This document shows, piece after piece, positions 1 through 5,637 of a stretch of DNA of 18,711 bases. Under the pieces are notes generated by a model. That model saw only the letters and a program-made list of their open reading frames with translations. It had not been told where the DNA came from and did not search any database. Within the stretch, counting starts at the first letter, position 1; every line of letters starts with the position of its first letter. The stretch comes from DASXRA01 sp036506155. GTDB taxonomy: Bacteria; Actinomycetota; Actinomycetes; Mycobacteriales; Jatrophihabitantaceae. The stretch lies in contig DASXSF010000114.1 in the NCBI GenBank assembly GCA_036506155.1, forward strand, positions 1 to 18,711, written 5' to 3'. The translations under genes were made by a program, and so were the position numbers.

Positions 1-132
1 TGGCGGGAGAAACCGAACACCGCCGGTGAAGGGCGTCGGTGAGCCGTGTGCGGGAGAACCGCATGCACGGTTCGACGGGCGGGGGCTGGAAACGGAACGC
101 GGCCGCGTCACCGCGCCAGTCCCCGACCCAAC
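1..132 (+). mobile_element. 3' end of a group II intron (domains V and VI)
   Basis: Bases 41-73 fold as group II intron domain V: the lower helix pairs GAGCCG (41-46) with CGGTTC (68-73), it contains the AGC catalytic triad at 42-44, a two-base 3' bulge, and an upper GC helix closed by a GAGAA loop. Downstream, GGGGGCTGG (81-89) pairs with CCAGTCCCC (116-124) as the domain VI stem, and the tail GACCCAAC resembles the usual 3' terminus ending in A-Y, so the 3' splice site is near 132 (136 also possible). These are the ribozyme parts that carry out splicing. The reverse transcriptase/maturase frame must lie before base 1, so only the tail is visible. The 3' exon enters an IS110 left-end remnant within a few bases. 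An open frame at 46-333 runs across the ribozyme and is not a gene. Confidence 0.85.
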
Positions 133-136
133 CAAC

Positions 137-195
137 CTCCGCCGAACACCTCGACCGAGTCTGGCCGGACAACGGTCGTGCACAAAACACTAAGT
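137..195 (-). mobile_element. IS110-family left-end remnant, interrupted by the group II intron
   Basis: Bases 141-200 match 3174-3233, the left end (upstream of the transposase) of IS-1, at 56 of 60 positions in the same orientation, and more weakly match the same part of IS-2. The block keeps the imperfect hairpin GACCG/CGGTC with inner GTC/GAC (153-177) and the terminal bases that end in AAGT at 195. The expected outer flank AGCCG begins at 196, as in the two complete elements. Inward, homology stops at about 137, where the group II intron ends. The rest of this element lies beyond the intron, outside the window, or is lost. The intron is on the + strand and the putative bridge RNA on the - strand, so splicing would not restore the RNA. 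Confidence 0.75.
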
Positions 196-258
196 AGCCG
201 AATGTCGTGCGTTTCCCGTTACTCGCACCTCGGCGACGTTGCCGTGCCGATGATTCGG

Positions 259-1701
259 TTACCCGACGCAGCCTGCGATGGTCCCCGGCGGCTCACAGTT
301 GTCGGGGTGGTTCCCGGTCACGCTGCTGGCTGAGAGCGTCACCGTGCCGCTGGAGTTGAAGATCCCTCCTCCGTGGGCGGCGGTGTTGCCGGTCACCAGG
401 CTGTGATTCAGCGTGATGGGGGCACCTGGGGCCATCGAGCCAAGGCCGTTGGCGATACCACCTCCGTTGCCGCCAGCGGTGTTGTCGTTGACCTGACTGT
501 TATTCAAAGTGAGGGTGGTGTTACCGGTTTCCGGGGGGCCCTGAACGTTGATGATTCCCCCACCCGATGCGAGCGGGCCGCTCCCCGCTGCCGTGTTGCC
601 GTTGACCTGCGACTTGTTGAGGGTCAGGGCCCCGTGATTGACGATCCCAGCGCCGCTGACGTGGCTGGCTGTGTTGTTGGCAACCTCGCTGTTGTTGAGG
701 ACCGCTTCGCCACCGTTGGCGATGCCGCCCGCGGCCAGCGGGGGTCCTTCTCCTGGCGCGACCGTCGCGGTATTACCGTCCACTTCGCTCTTGTTGAGCA
801 CCAGGTGGCTGCCCGACGGATTGCCGCCGTTGCCGCTGGAGATTCCGGCCCCATTGGGGGCGGTGTTGCGGTCCAGCTGGCTGCTGTTGAGGGTGACTGA
901 CCCCAACAAGTTTTGAACGCCACCACCCCCTCCGGCATTGGGGGCGTTGTTGTCATTCACATGGCTCTTGTTGAGAGTCAGGAAACTTGTGGTCCCAGAA
1001 AAGTTCAGGTAGTCGCCGTTAGCAATTCCGCCTCCAACAAAACCCATGGCGGTGTTGGAATCGACGCCGCTCCCATTCAAAGTCACCGTACCCAGGATGT
1101 TGACGATGCCGCCACCGCCAAGGGCGCTATCGCTCTCCTCGGGGCTGAGGGTTTGCCTGTTGTTAGTCACCTCGCTGTTGTTGAGCGTTAGCCTCGCCAC
1201 GCTAGAGGGGTCAAAGGTGGCGCTGGCGATGCCACCACCCGCCACCGTCGCGGCGTTGCCGGTCACTTGACTGTGGTTCAAGGTGACCGTGCCGCCGGGA
1301 TTCTCAATTCCGCCGCCAATGTCCGCGGCCCCGCCGGTGACCGTCAGATCGTTGAGCGTGAGGTTCCCGCCCGGACCGTCGACCTCGAACACCCGAACCG
1401 TGTGGGTTCCGTCGATAGTGGCACCGTTACCGTTCACCCCGATCCGGGTCATGATCACAGGCAGCCCGTTCTCGTCATTGTCCGCAGACGTCAACGCGTA
1501 CGAGCACCCCGCCGCCAAGTTGATCGTGCCACCGCCCGCCGCATTCACCGCGTTGACCGCCGCCACCAAAGCAGCTTGGCCCGCACACGGCACGTTGACA
1601 CTCGAAGGTCCGGCGAGAGCGGCTGTCGCCGGCGTCATCCAGAATGCCAGCACGCCCGCGGTCGAGCCCAAGGCAAACTTCCCCCGCGTCGAAAGCCTCA
1701 T
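259..1701 (-). CDS. secreted right-handed beta-helix repeat protein
   Basis: 480 residues. ATG at 1701 is chosen because GGGGGAAAG lies just upstream and the protein then opens with a clean signal peptide: basic MRLSTRGK, a hydrophobic stretch, then a likely cut after ATAALA (about residue 30). From about residue 95 to the end there are about twelve coils of the form LTLNxSxVxxNTA followed by a GGGI turn, typical of the pectin-lyase-like parallel beta-helix seen in many actinobacterial exported proteins. Asn ladders are obvious. No catalytic Asp/Lys/Arg set of pectate lyases stands out, so an adhesive or structural role is as likely as polysaccharide cleavage. The C-terminus has two Cys (in NCEPPG and GCVG) that could close the last coil. 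No sortase motif or C-terminal membrane segment is seen, so it is probably released. IS-1 ends 126 bp upstream, with its transposase reading towards this gene. Confidence 0.85.
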   Translation of the reverse strand: MRLSTRGKFALGSTAGVLAFWMTPATAALAGPSSVNVPCAGQAALVAAVNAVNAAGGGTINLAAGCSYALTSADNDENGLPVIMTRIGVNGNGATIDGTHTVRVFEVDGPGGNLTLNDLTVTGGAADIGGGIENPGGTVTLNHSQVTGNAATVAGGGIASATFDPSSVARLTLNNSEVTNNRQTLSPEESDSALGGGGIVNILGTVTLNGSGVDSNTAMGFVGGGIANGDYLNFSGTTSFLTLNKSHVNDNNAPNAGGGGGVQNLLGSVTLNSSQLDRNTAPNGAGISSGNGGNPSGSHLVLNKSEVDGNTATVAPGEGPPLAAGGIANGGEAVLNNSEVANNTASHVSGAGIVNHGALTLNKSQVNGNTAAGSGPLASGGGIINVQGPPETGNTTLTLNNSQVNDNTAGGNGGGIANGLGSMAPGAPITLNHSLVTGNTAAHGGGIFNSSGTVTLSASSVTGNHPDNCEPPGTIAGCVG

Positions 1702-1827
1702 GGTCTTTCCCCCGTCCGAAGCCCCTTCGACTGGCGCGGAACGTAAGTCGCACAAGCGCCACTGTCAAGCCCCGCACCCCAGACCGCGAGAGGAGCACCC
1801 GTACGGCCAGGCCGAACGGCCGCACAT
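1702..1827. other. short spacer between beta-helix gene and IS-1 right end
   Basis: This 126-bp stretch holds the upstream region of the beta-helix gene up to the right terminus of IS-1. I see no clear promoter hexamers here. IS-1 insertion therefore either cut the native promoter region short or now supplies read-through transcription from the - strand. Confidence 0.4.
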
Positions 1828-1843
1828 GGCACCCCTTTAGAAG

Positions 1844-3007
1844 TCAAGACGCAGCGGGGGTCTTGGTTCTAGGCTGGCTGGTGGCGAGTCCGGGATGTGG
1901 CTTGTCCGAAGAGTCGACGCTGGGGTGTGAGTCGGCCGCGCTGGAGCCAGAGTCGTTCCCCGAGTGCCCACCCGGGCTCGTCGCTTCGCGTCTGTGTTGG
2001 TCGGCCAGCATGCGGGCGTAGACGACGTTGGACAGTCGGCGTTTGAGCGCGCGGACGGCCATCATCGAGGGCATGCCGGCGGCTCGGCGTCGGTCGAAGT
2101 AGCTGCGGCCTTCGCCGGGGTGGCGTAGTTGGACGATCGCCATGATGTGCAGCACGCGGTTGATGCGCCGGTTGCCTGCGCGGGAGAGCCGGTGGCGTTC
2201 CTGGTTGCCGGAGGAGGCGTCCAGGGGTGCGGTGCCGTTCCAGGAGGCGAACCGGTCACGGTCGGCGAAGCGGTGGATGTCGCCGACGTCAGCGAGCAGC
2301 CGCGCCGCGCTGGCGGGACCGATGCCGGGCAGGTCCAGCAGCGTGGAGTCGCGGTCGATCACGAGGGCGGCGAGCTCTTTCTTGATCGCTTTGATCTTGC
2401 GGTCGGTCGTCTCGAGCTCGCAGATCAGTTCCACCGCCAAGCGGCGACGGGTCTTGCCGGGCAGGTCCCGCGGCTTGACCGTCGCGATCAGCGCTTTGGC
2501 CTGCTGGGCGGACAGGAATCGCTTGGCACCGCCGGGAATCAGCTGCAGTAATAGCCGGTGCAGGCGGTTGACGGTCTGGGTGCGGGCGCGGCCAAGTTCG
2601 TCTCGGCGATCAGCGAGCATGCCCATCACCACCAGGTCGTCATCGACCTCGACCCGGACCAGGTTCGGGGTGTGCCGCGCGGCCATAGCGACCGAGTGCG
2701 CATCGACTGGGTCGGTCTTGCGGCCGTTGCCGGTGGCGAACACGCGCACCTGAGCCGACAGCTTCGGCGGCACGTCGAGCACGGTCTCACCGTCGTGCAC
2801 GAGCCGGTGCGCGATGTGCTTGCCGATGCCGTTGCAGCCCTCGATCGCCCACACCCGCTGCGGAAACCGCCGGGCCTCGATGAGCATGTCGCGGTAGCCG
2901 GCCGTGTGCGTGCCGAAGCGCCTGGCCGACAGCATCTTGCCGCGCTCGTCGATGACCTCGATCGTCGCCGAGCTATTGTGGGGATCCATCCCGACGATCA
3001 CACCCAC
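1844..3007 (-). CDS. IS110-family DEDD transposase (IS-1)
   Basis: 387 residues, normal length for the family. The N-terminal RuvC-like domain (about 1-150) carries the acidic set D8 (in VGMDPH), E56 (in WAIEGCNG), and D99 and D102 (in KTDPVDAH). The C-terminal Transposase_20 domain (about 222-335) has the helix-hairpin-helix LLDLPGIGPASAARLLADVG, and then ASWNGTAPLDASSG with the candidate catalytic serine S265 or S266, followed by the RHRLSRAGNRRINRVLH signature. The GTG start at 3007 has GAGGAGG seven bases upstream (3015-3021). That ribosome site lies inside an inverted repeat that could mask it. The polar Ser/Asp-rich tail after about residue 340 is typical of actinobacterial members. The protein probably acts with the RNA from its own left end to recombine element ends with a guided target. 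No frameshift is seen, so it should be active. Confidence 0.93.
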   Translation of the reverse strand: MGVIVGMDPHNSSATIEVIDERGKMLSARRFGTHTAGYRDMLIEARRFPQRVWAIEGCNGIGKHIAHRLVHDGETVLDVPPKLSAQVRVFATGNGRKTDPVDAHSVAMAARHTPNLVRVEVDDDLVVMGMLADRRDELGRARTQTVNRLHRLLLQLIPGGAKRFLSAQQAKALIATVKPRDLPGKTRRRLAVELICELETTDRKIKAIKKELAALVIDRDSTLLDLPGIGPASAARLLADVGDIHRFADRDRFASWNGTAPLDASSGNQERHRLSRAGNRRINRVLHIMAIVQLRHPGEGRSYFDRRRAAGMPSMMAVRALKRRLSNVVYARMLADQHRREATSPGGHSGNDSGSSAADSHPSVDSSDKPHPGLATSQPRTKTPAAS

Positions 3008-3014
3008 GCCCGTA

Positions 3015-3048
3015 CCTCCTCGCTCGTGAAGTGACGACTACGAGGAGG
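3015..3048 (-). promoter_or_regulatory. inverted repeat covering the IS-1 transposase ribosome site
   Basis: CCTCCTCG (3015-3022, + strand) and CGAGGAGG (3041-3048) are perfect 8-base arms with an 18-base loop. On the transposase mRNA the 3' arm contains the whole GAGGAGG ribosome-binding site seven bases before the GTG start. Folding would hide the site and keep transposase translation low. IS-2 has only a weaker partial match at the same place. The base pairing is read directly; the regulatory effect is inferred. Confidence 0.5.
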
Positions 3049-3049
3049 G

Positions 3050-3228
3050 CACCGCTACTTCGAGCAGCACAAACCCCTTTCGAGCCACTCCCCGCACGGC
3101 ACCCGGCGGGGACGCAAGCCATGTGCGAACCACACCAACGACACGGTGGGCAGCCGCGAATTGAGAGCGTCCCGCCGAGCACCTCGACCGAGTCTGGCCG
3201 GACACCGGTCGTGCCCAAAACCCTAAGT
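3050..3228 (-). ncRNA. candidate bridge RNA of IS-1
   Basis: The non-coding left end, read on the - strand, shows a 5' stem-loop (3210-3186) and then four guide-like segments in the order known for IS110 bridge RNAs. The left target guide at 3158-3152 (CGCGGCT) equals the last seven bases of the left target. The right target guide at 3127-3121 (CGCACAT) is complementary to the first seven bases of the right target. The left donor guide at 3104-3098 (GGGTGCC) equals the element's right-end terminus. The right donor guide at 3060-3055 (AAGTAG) is complementary to core CT plus the element's first bases ACTT. The exact transcript ends cannot be read; the 5' end is expected near 3210-3220. Homologous segments in IS-2 change together with its own target and ends. 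Confidence 0.75.
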
Positions 3229-3314
3229 AGCCGCGTAGTGCGCGTGTCCTGCCGCTGCGCGAGCGCCGCCGGTGCTCGTCGTAGCGTGGTTCCCAACGCG
3301 AGGCAGGGGTTGCG

Positions 3315-3848
3315 ATGACCGTTCCTACGCCGGACTTGGCGACGATTCATGCCGAGATGGAGCGTGCCCGCGGCGAGTTCCACGCCCTCATAGCCAAGAG
3401 CAGCCCGGCTGACTTCGCCCGGCCCTCCAACGGCACACGGTGGACGAACCGCGAACTGCTGTTTCACATGCTGCTGGGCTACTTGGTGACCAGAAACGTC
3501 ATACCCCTGGTGAAGATCGTGAGCAGACTGCCAACATCCGTCCGGCGCGGGTTCGCGGCGCTCCTCGGTACCGGCACGCGACCCTTCGACCAGATCAATT
3601 ACTGGGGTTCACGGGCGGGCGGCCGAGCGTTGACACCACCCCGCATGCTCAGCTGGTTCGACCGCGTGGTGTCGTCACTGCATCGGCACCTCGACCACGA
3701 GAGCCGCGCAGCGCTCCATCGCTGTATGGCGTTTCCCTCGCGGTGGGACCCGTACTTCGCCGACTGGATGAGTCTCGCGGATGCGTACCACTACCCGACT
3801 CTTCACTTCGACCATCACAAGCGGCAGCTCACCATCAATCTTGACTAG
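3315..3848 (+). CDS. DinB-like four-helix protein
   Basis: 177 residues, a normal length for a DinB/DUF664-type protein. ATG at 3315 has CAGGGG five bases upstream. Visible features are the N-terminal amphipathic helix starting TIHAEMERARGEFHALI, the segment NGTRWTNRELLFHMLLGYLV with H51, and the C-terminal helix HYPTLHFDHHKRQL with H164, H167 and H168. A first-helix/last-helix histidine triad is how this superfamily binds a divalent metal; the H51 and H164/H168 spacing fits. Family members include bacillithiol/mycothiol-dependent S-transferases and many proteins of unknown role, and the exact substrate cannot be read. The gene stands alone, 86 bp past the left end of IS-1, and its upstream region is therefore partly the element's target flank. 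Confidence 0.72.
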   Translation: MTVPTPDLATIHAEMERARGEFHALIAKSSPADFARPSNGTRWTNRELLFHMLLGYLVTRNVIPLVKIVSRLPTSVRRGFAALLGTGTRPFDQINYWGSRAGGRALTPPRMLSWFDRVVSSLHRHLDHESRAALHRCMAFPSRWDPYFADWMSLADAYHYPTLHFDHHKRQLTINLD

Positions 3849-3898
3849 TGGAGGCCGTGGGTTTACGACCGCGCGCTCATGCCTGAGCGGTCGCGCGA

Positions 3899-4000
3899 TC
3901 AGCCGTCGTCGCGGCAGAGGCAGAAGGGGTGGCCGGCCGGGTCGAAGAGCACCCGGACATTATGCTGCGGCTGGTAAGCAGCGACCGAGGCTCCGAGTGC
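3899..4000 (-). pseudogene. C-terminal remnant of a VOC (glyoxalase-like) protein
   Basis: On the - strand a frame ending with TGA at 3899-3901 reads LGASVAAYQPQHNVRVLFDP, then AGHPFCLCRDDG. This is the usual last strand of vicinal-oxygen-chelate proteins, where a D-P-A-G-H-P-F-C-L motif closes the fold. Only about 34 residues remain, against about 110-140 in an intact protein. Near 4000 the sequence gives way to the C-terminal fragment of the small protein family on the other strand, so a junction lies there. The peptide match is clear; the rest of the gene is missing. Confidence 0.62.
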
Positions 4001-4154
4001 GACTGCTGAACCAGCGGAGTGGCCCAGCCCTGTCGACCGCCCGGGTGCACACTGGCACGGCTACTACCTTGGTGTGCTCGACGGGGTGAGCCGCAGGTAC
4101 CGCCTGAGGGCAGGCCAAGCGTGGGGTACCGAGCGGGGAAGCGCCTACGGCTGA
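3978..4154 (+). pseudogene. C-terminal fragment of the 127-aa small protein family (copy 1)
   Basis: After an in-frame stop at 3975, the frame reads AEPAEWPSPVDRPGAHWHGY, continues YLGVLDG and ends in SAYG at 4152-4154. It matches the C-terminal third of the intact protein at 5638-6021, whose end is GGAYG. Over 4008-4085 about 66 of 78 bases agree with 5875-5952, and many differences are third-position, so this copy was once under protein selection. The last 20 residues diverge from the intact copy although the frame stays open. The N-terminal two thirds are absent, replaced by the VOC remnant. Confidence 0.72.
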
Positions 4155-4174
4155 CGGCAGAACGCCGACATGTT

Positions 4175-4206
4175 GGGGGGGCGGGCCCTCTGCAACCCGC
4201 CCCCCC
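4175..4206. terminator. strong GC hairpin after fragment copy 1
   Basis: GGGGGGGCGGG (4175-4185) and CCCGCCCCCCC (4196-4206) pair perfectly over 11 bp around a ten-base loop, 20 bases after the stop of the copy 1 fragment. There is no T tract, which is common for actinobacterial terminators. It could also be a leftover secondary-structure element with no current gene to serve. Confidence 0.45.
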
Positions 4207-4360
4207 ACACCGACAGTTCGGGGGTGACCTCGGCGCATGCTGAGGATTCGCGCACGGCGGGCACGCGTCAATGGGCCCTTCCGCGGACAGGCAGGCAGGC
4301 AGATCGGACGTTTGGCCCGTAGTCTCACGCATGGCCGCCGCGAGCGATGACACGCTTAGG

Positions 4361-4433
4361 GCAGCCCCGACCGCCGACGCGTCAGGAATTCCCTTCGACC
4401 AAAAGGCCAAACCCCATCGGCGGTCGGGGTTGC
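4361..4433. repeat. long inverted repeat with nested hairpin
   Basis: Arm 4361-4377 (GCAGCCCCGACCGCCGA) is the reverse complement of 4417-4433 at 16 of 17 positions, the exception being a G-U type change. The 39-base loop contains a smaller CCTT/AAGG stem. No gene is recognisable on either strand here. It could be a small structured RNA, a miniature element or a decayed element end; I cannot assign it. Confidence 0.5.
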
Positions 4434-4494
4434 CTGATGCTGCCCCCGATCAGCACGCGGACCGTACTCCTGAGAGCGCGACCATCGAAATACC

Positions 4495-4529
4495 GCTGGC
4501 AGCTTCTTGCAACGAAGTAGCTTGCCAGC
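4495..4529. repeat. 35-base hairpin
   Basis: GCTGGCA (4495-4501) pairs with TGCCAGC (4523-4529), continued by GCT/AGC and CTT/AAG with one bulge and one mismatch, giving about 13 bp. It sits just upstream of the second degenerate small-family fragment. Role unknown. Confidence 0.45.
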
Positions 4530-4542
4530 TAAGCCGTATCGC

Positions 4543-4614
4543 GACGGCAGCGAGCCACACCTACCGGAGGCTGGCATGCCGTGGGGTGACTGGCAGGGCG
4601 GCGCCTGCGGCTGA
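4543..4614 (+). pseudogene. C-terminal fragment of the 127-aa small protein family (copy 2)
   Basis: The frame reads DGSEPHLPEAGMPWGDWQGG then ACG and stops at 4612-4614. The intact protein at 5638-6021 ends DGREPRLPADPGRPWGHEQG then GAYG. Nucleotide similarity continues past the stop: 4579-4667 and 5986-6074 align without gaps over 89 bases at 75 identities, including the 3' non-coding part. Upstream of 4543 no similarity is visible. The 3' flank carries the unoccupied IS-2 target. Confidence 0.68.
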
Positions 4615-4667
4615 TGGCGGCGCGTTCTCGATGATGCGAGCAGCGAACGCAACATCCATCCGCTCAT
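4579..4667 (+). repeat. duplicated gene-end repeat (partner at 5986-6074)
   Basis: Gap-free 89-base match to 5986-6074 with 14 differences, covering the last 11 codons, the stop and 53 bases of 3' non-coding sequence. Beyond 4667 this copy continues AGCCGATGTGCG, whereas the partner is interrupted by IS-2 and resumes with AGCCGATGTCCG at 7484. The conserved 3' sequence suggests segmental duplication, or a role for the gene end itself. Confidence 0.8.
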
Positions 4668-4735
4668 AGCCGATGTGCGGATGGAAGTAAGGTCTTTAGC
4701 TGGATCTGCTCGGGGAGTTCATAGTCGATCAGCGG

Positions 4736-5449
4736 TCATCCCCAGCTCGCTTTTCCAGGCGGCTCGACCCAAACGTGAAGCGGTTGCAGGAGCGTCCATA
4801 ACTGCCAGTCGCGGATCTTCTGTCCGAAGATGCAGTAGGTCATCTCGACCCCTGACCATGATCTCGCGTCTGTGCCGATCAACGATGCATCGCCCAGCAG
4901 ACTGACCACCAGCCCTCGGTCCGTATTTGCATATGTAGCCCAGTACAAGGGCTCCGGATCGGCGCCTGTCCCGTGTTTTGCCTGCCTCCGCTGTTCGGTC
5001 TCGATCTCGGCCGCCACCTCGGGCGATATGCCGCCCTCTTGCCACTGTGGACTGTCCGCGACGTCGTTAGGCTGGATAAGTGCGCCCCGACCACGGGCCA
5101 AGACAAAGTCGGTCACAGGCGCCGAGCGAGCGTCAGTTTGGAGCTCACCCACTGTCGCAAGGTATGCCCTTAGTACCAATGCTTGTGCTAGTGGCTTCGC
5201 GAGGTCGTACGCGATTTCGGCACCTGTCCCGCGGCCAACGTTGACACCCGCCTCCAAGAAGACTGTCTTCACCTTCGCGTTCGGTTCAACGGACTTTTCG
5301 ACCGACTGATTGAACTCCCTGATGGAACCAAGATAGCCCTGAAATCGCTGGTCAATTCGTTGCACATTGAGATAGAAGTTTGGATACGCCTGCCGCGGGA
5401 AGCTGAGCCACTCGATGGTGTCCGATACGGACTGACGCTCGCCAGCCAT
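4736..5449 (-). CDS. unrecognised 237-aa soluble protein
   Basis: ATG at 5449 is chosen because a run of G (AGGGGGG) lies six bases upstream; the frame stays open further up but the extra residues are Arg-rich and look non-coding. Residues 1-40 contain SFPRQAYPNFYLNVQRIDQR, then a segment of mixed charge, then a Gly-rich stretch VFLEAGVNVGRGTGAEIAYD and a helix-like KPLAQALVLRAYLA. The C-terminal part is Trp/Tyr-rich (WATYANTDRGLVVSLLGDAS, and W-W-rich up to VEPPGK). No signal peptide or membrane segment is seen. The organisation is loosely reminiscent of DUF6414-type proteins, but I am not confident. It is divergent from the small-family gene at 5638 with 188 bp between starts, so both promoters may lie there. 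Confidence 0.75.
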   Translation of the reverse strand: MAGERQSVSDTIEWLSFPRQAYPNFYLNVQRIDQRFQGYLGSIREFNQSVEKSVEPNAKVKTVFLEAGVNVGRGTGAEIAYDLAKPLAQALVLRAYLATVGELQTDARSAPVTDFVLARGRGALIQPNDVADSPQWQEGGISPEVAAEIETEQRRQAKHGTGADPEPLYWATYANTDRGLVVSLLGDASLIGTDARSWSGVEMTYCIFGQKIRDWQLWTLLQPLHVWVEPPGKASWG

Positions 5450-5637
5450 GTCATCCCCCCTTGCCCGATGCCAACAGCGTCGCACCGGCCGTGTCCTGAC
5501 GCAATCGCGCGCCTGCCGGGAACTGTCCCTCTCACGCCGCTGTGGGCGCACCTCGAGGTCAGGTGGGCAGCCTCGCGCGGCGGGTAGACCCAGCCTTACC
5601 CCTGGTTCTCGAACATCTGTTCGACCGGAGTGGGGGG

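Larger units (their letters stand above)
1828..3228 (-). mobile_element. complete IS110-family element (IS-1)
   Basis: About 1.40 kb, with one DEDD transposase gene (1844-3007) and about 220 bp of non-coding left end upstream of it, the layout of the IS110 group. Ends were placed by comparison with IS-2 and two remnants. The right end starts at GGCACCCC (1828), where IS-2 has GGCGCCCC and the remnant at 18523 has GGCTCCCC (read in the same sense). The left end stops at AAGT (3228), where IS-2 has AAGC, both followed by AGCCG in the flank. As usual for the family there are no terminal inverted repeats and no long target duplication. Read along the transposase, the rebuilt target is GCACTACGCGGCT/ATGTGCGGCC, with a CT core just before the crossover. 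Boundaries are good to about two bases. Confidence 0.88.
3849..4735. other. gene-free stretch rich in remnants and hairpins
   Basis: About 890 bp without an intact gene. It contains a VOC-family C-terminal remnant (3899-4000, -), a first C-terminal fragment of the 127-aa small protein family (3978-4154, +), a strong GC hairpin (4175-4206), a long inverted repeat (4361-4433), a 35-base hairpin (4495-4529), a second fragment of the same small family (4543-4614, +) and, next to it, an unoccupied IS-2-type target site (4652-4680). Frames that run through here switch frame relative to each recognisable remnant and are not genes. Confidence 0.6.

Noticed and set aside
46..333. Open frame across the group II intron end
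   Set aside because: It covers domains V and VI and the IS110 remnant; both are explained as RNA and element end, and the peptide has no protein features.
373..1840. Several + strand frames opposite the beta-helix gene
   Set aside because: They mirror the repeat coils of the - strand gene, lack ribosome sites and have no domains.
141..3233. Direct repeats 141-200 and 3174-3233 as ends of a composite mobile unit or att sites
   Set aside because: A third related copy beside IS-2 and the shared hairpin show these are IS110 left ends, not integration sites.
4361..4529. Integron-type attC sites in the hairpin cluster
   Set aside because: No GTTRRRY/RYYYAAC core pairs at the expected stem ends and no integrase in the window.
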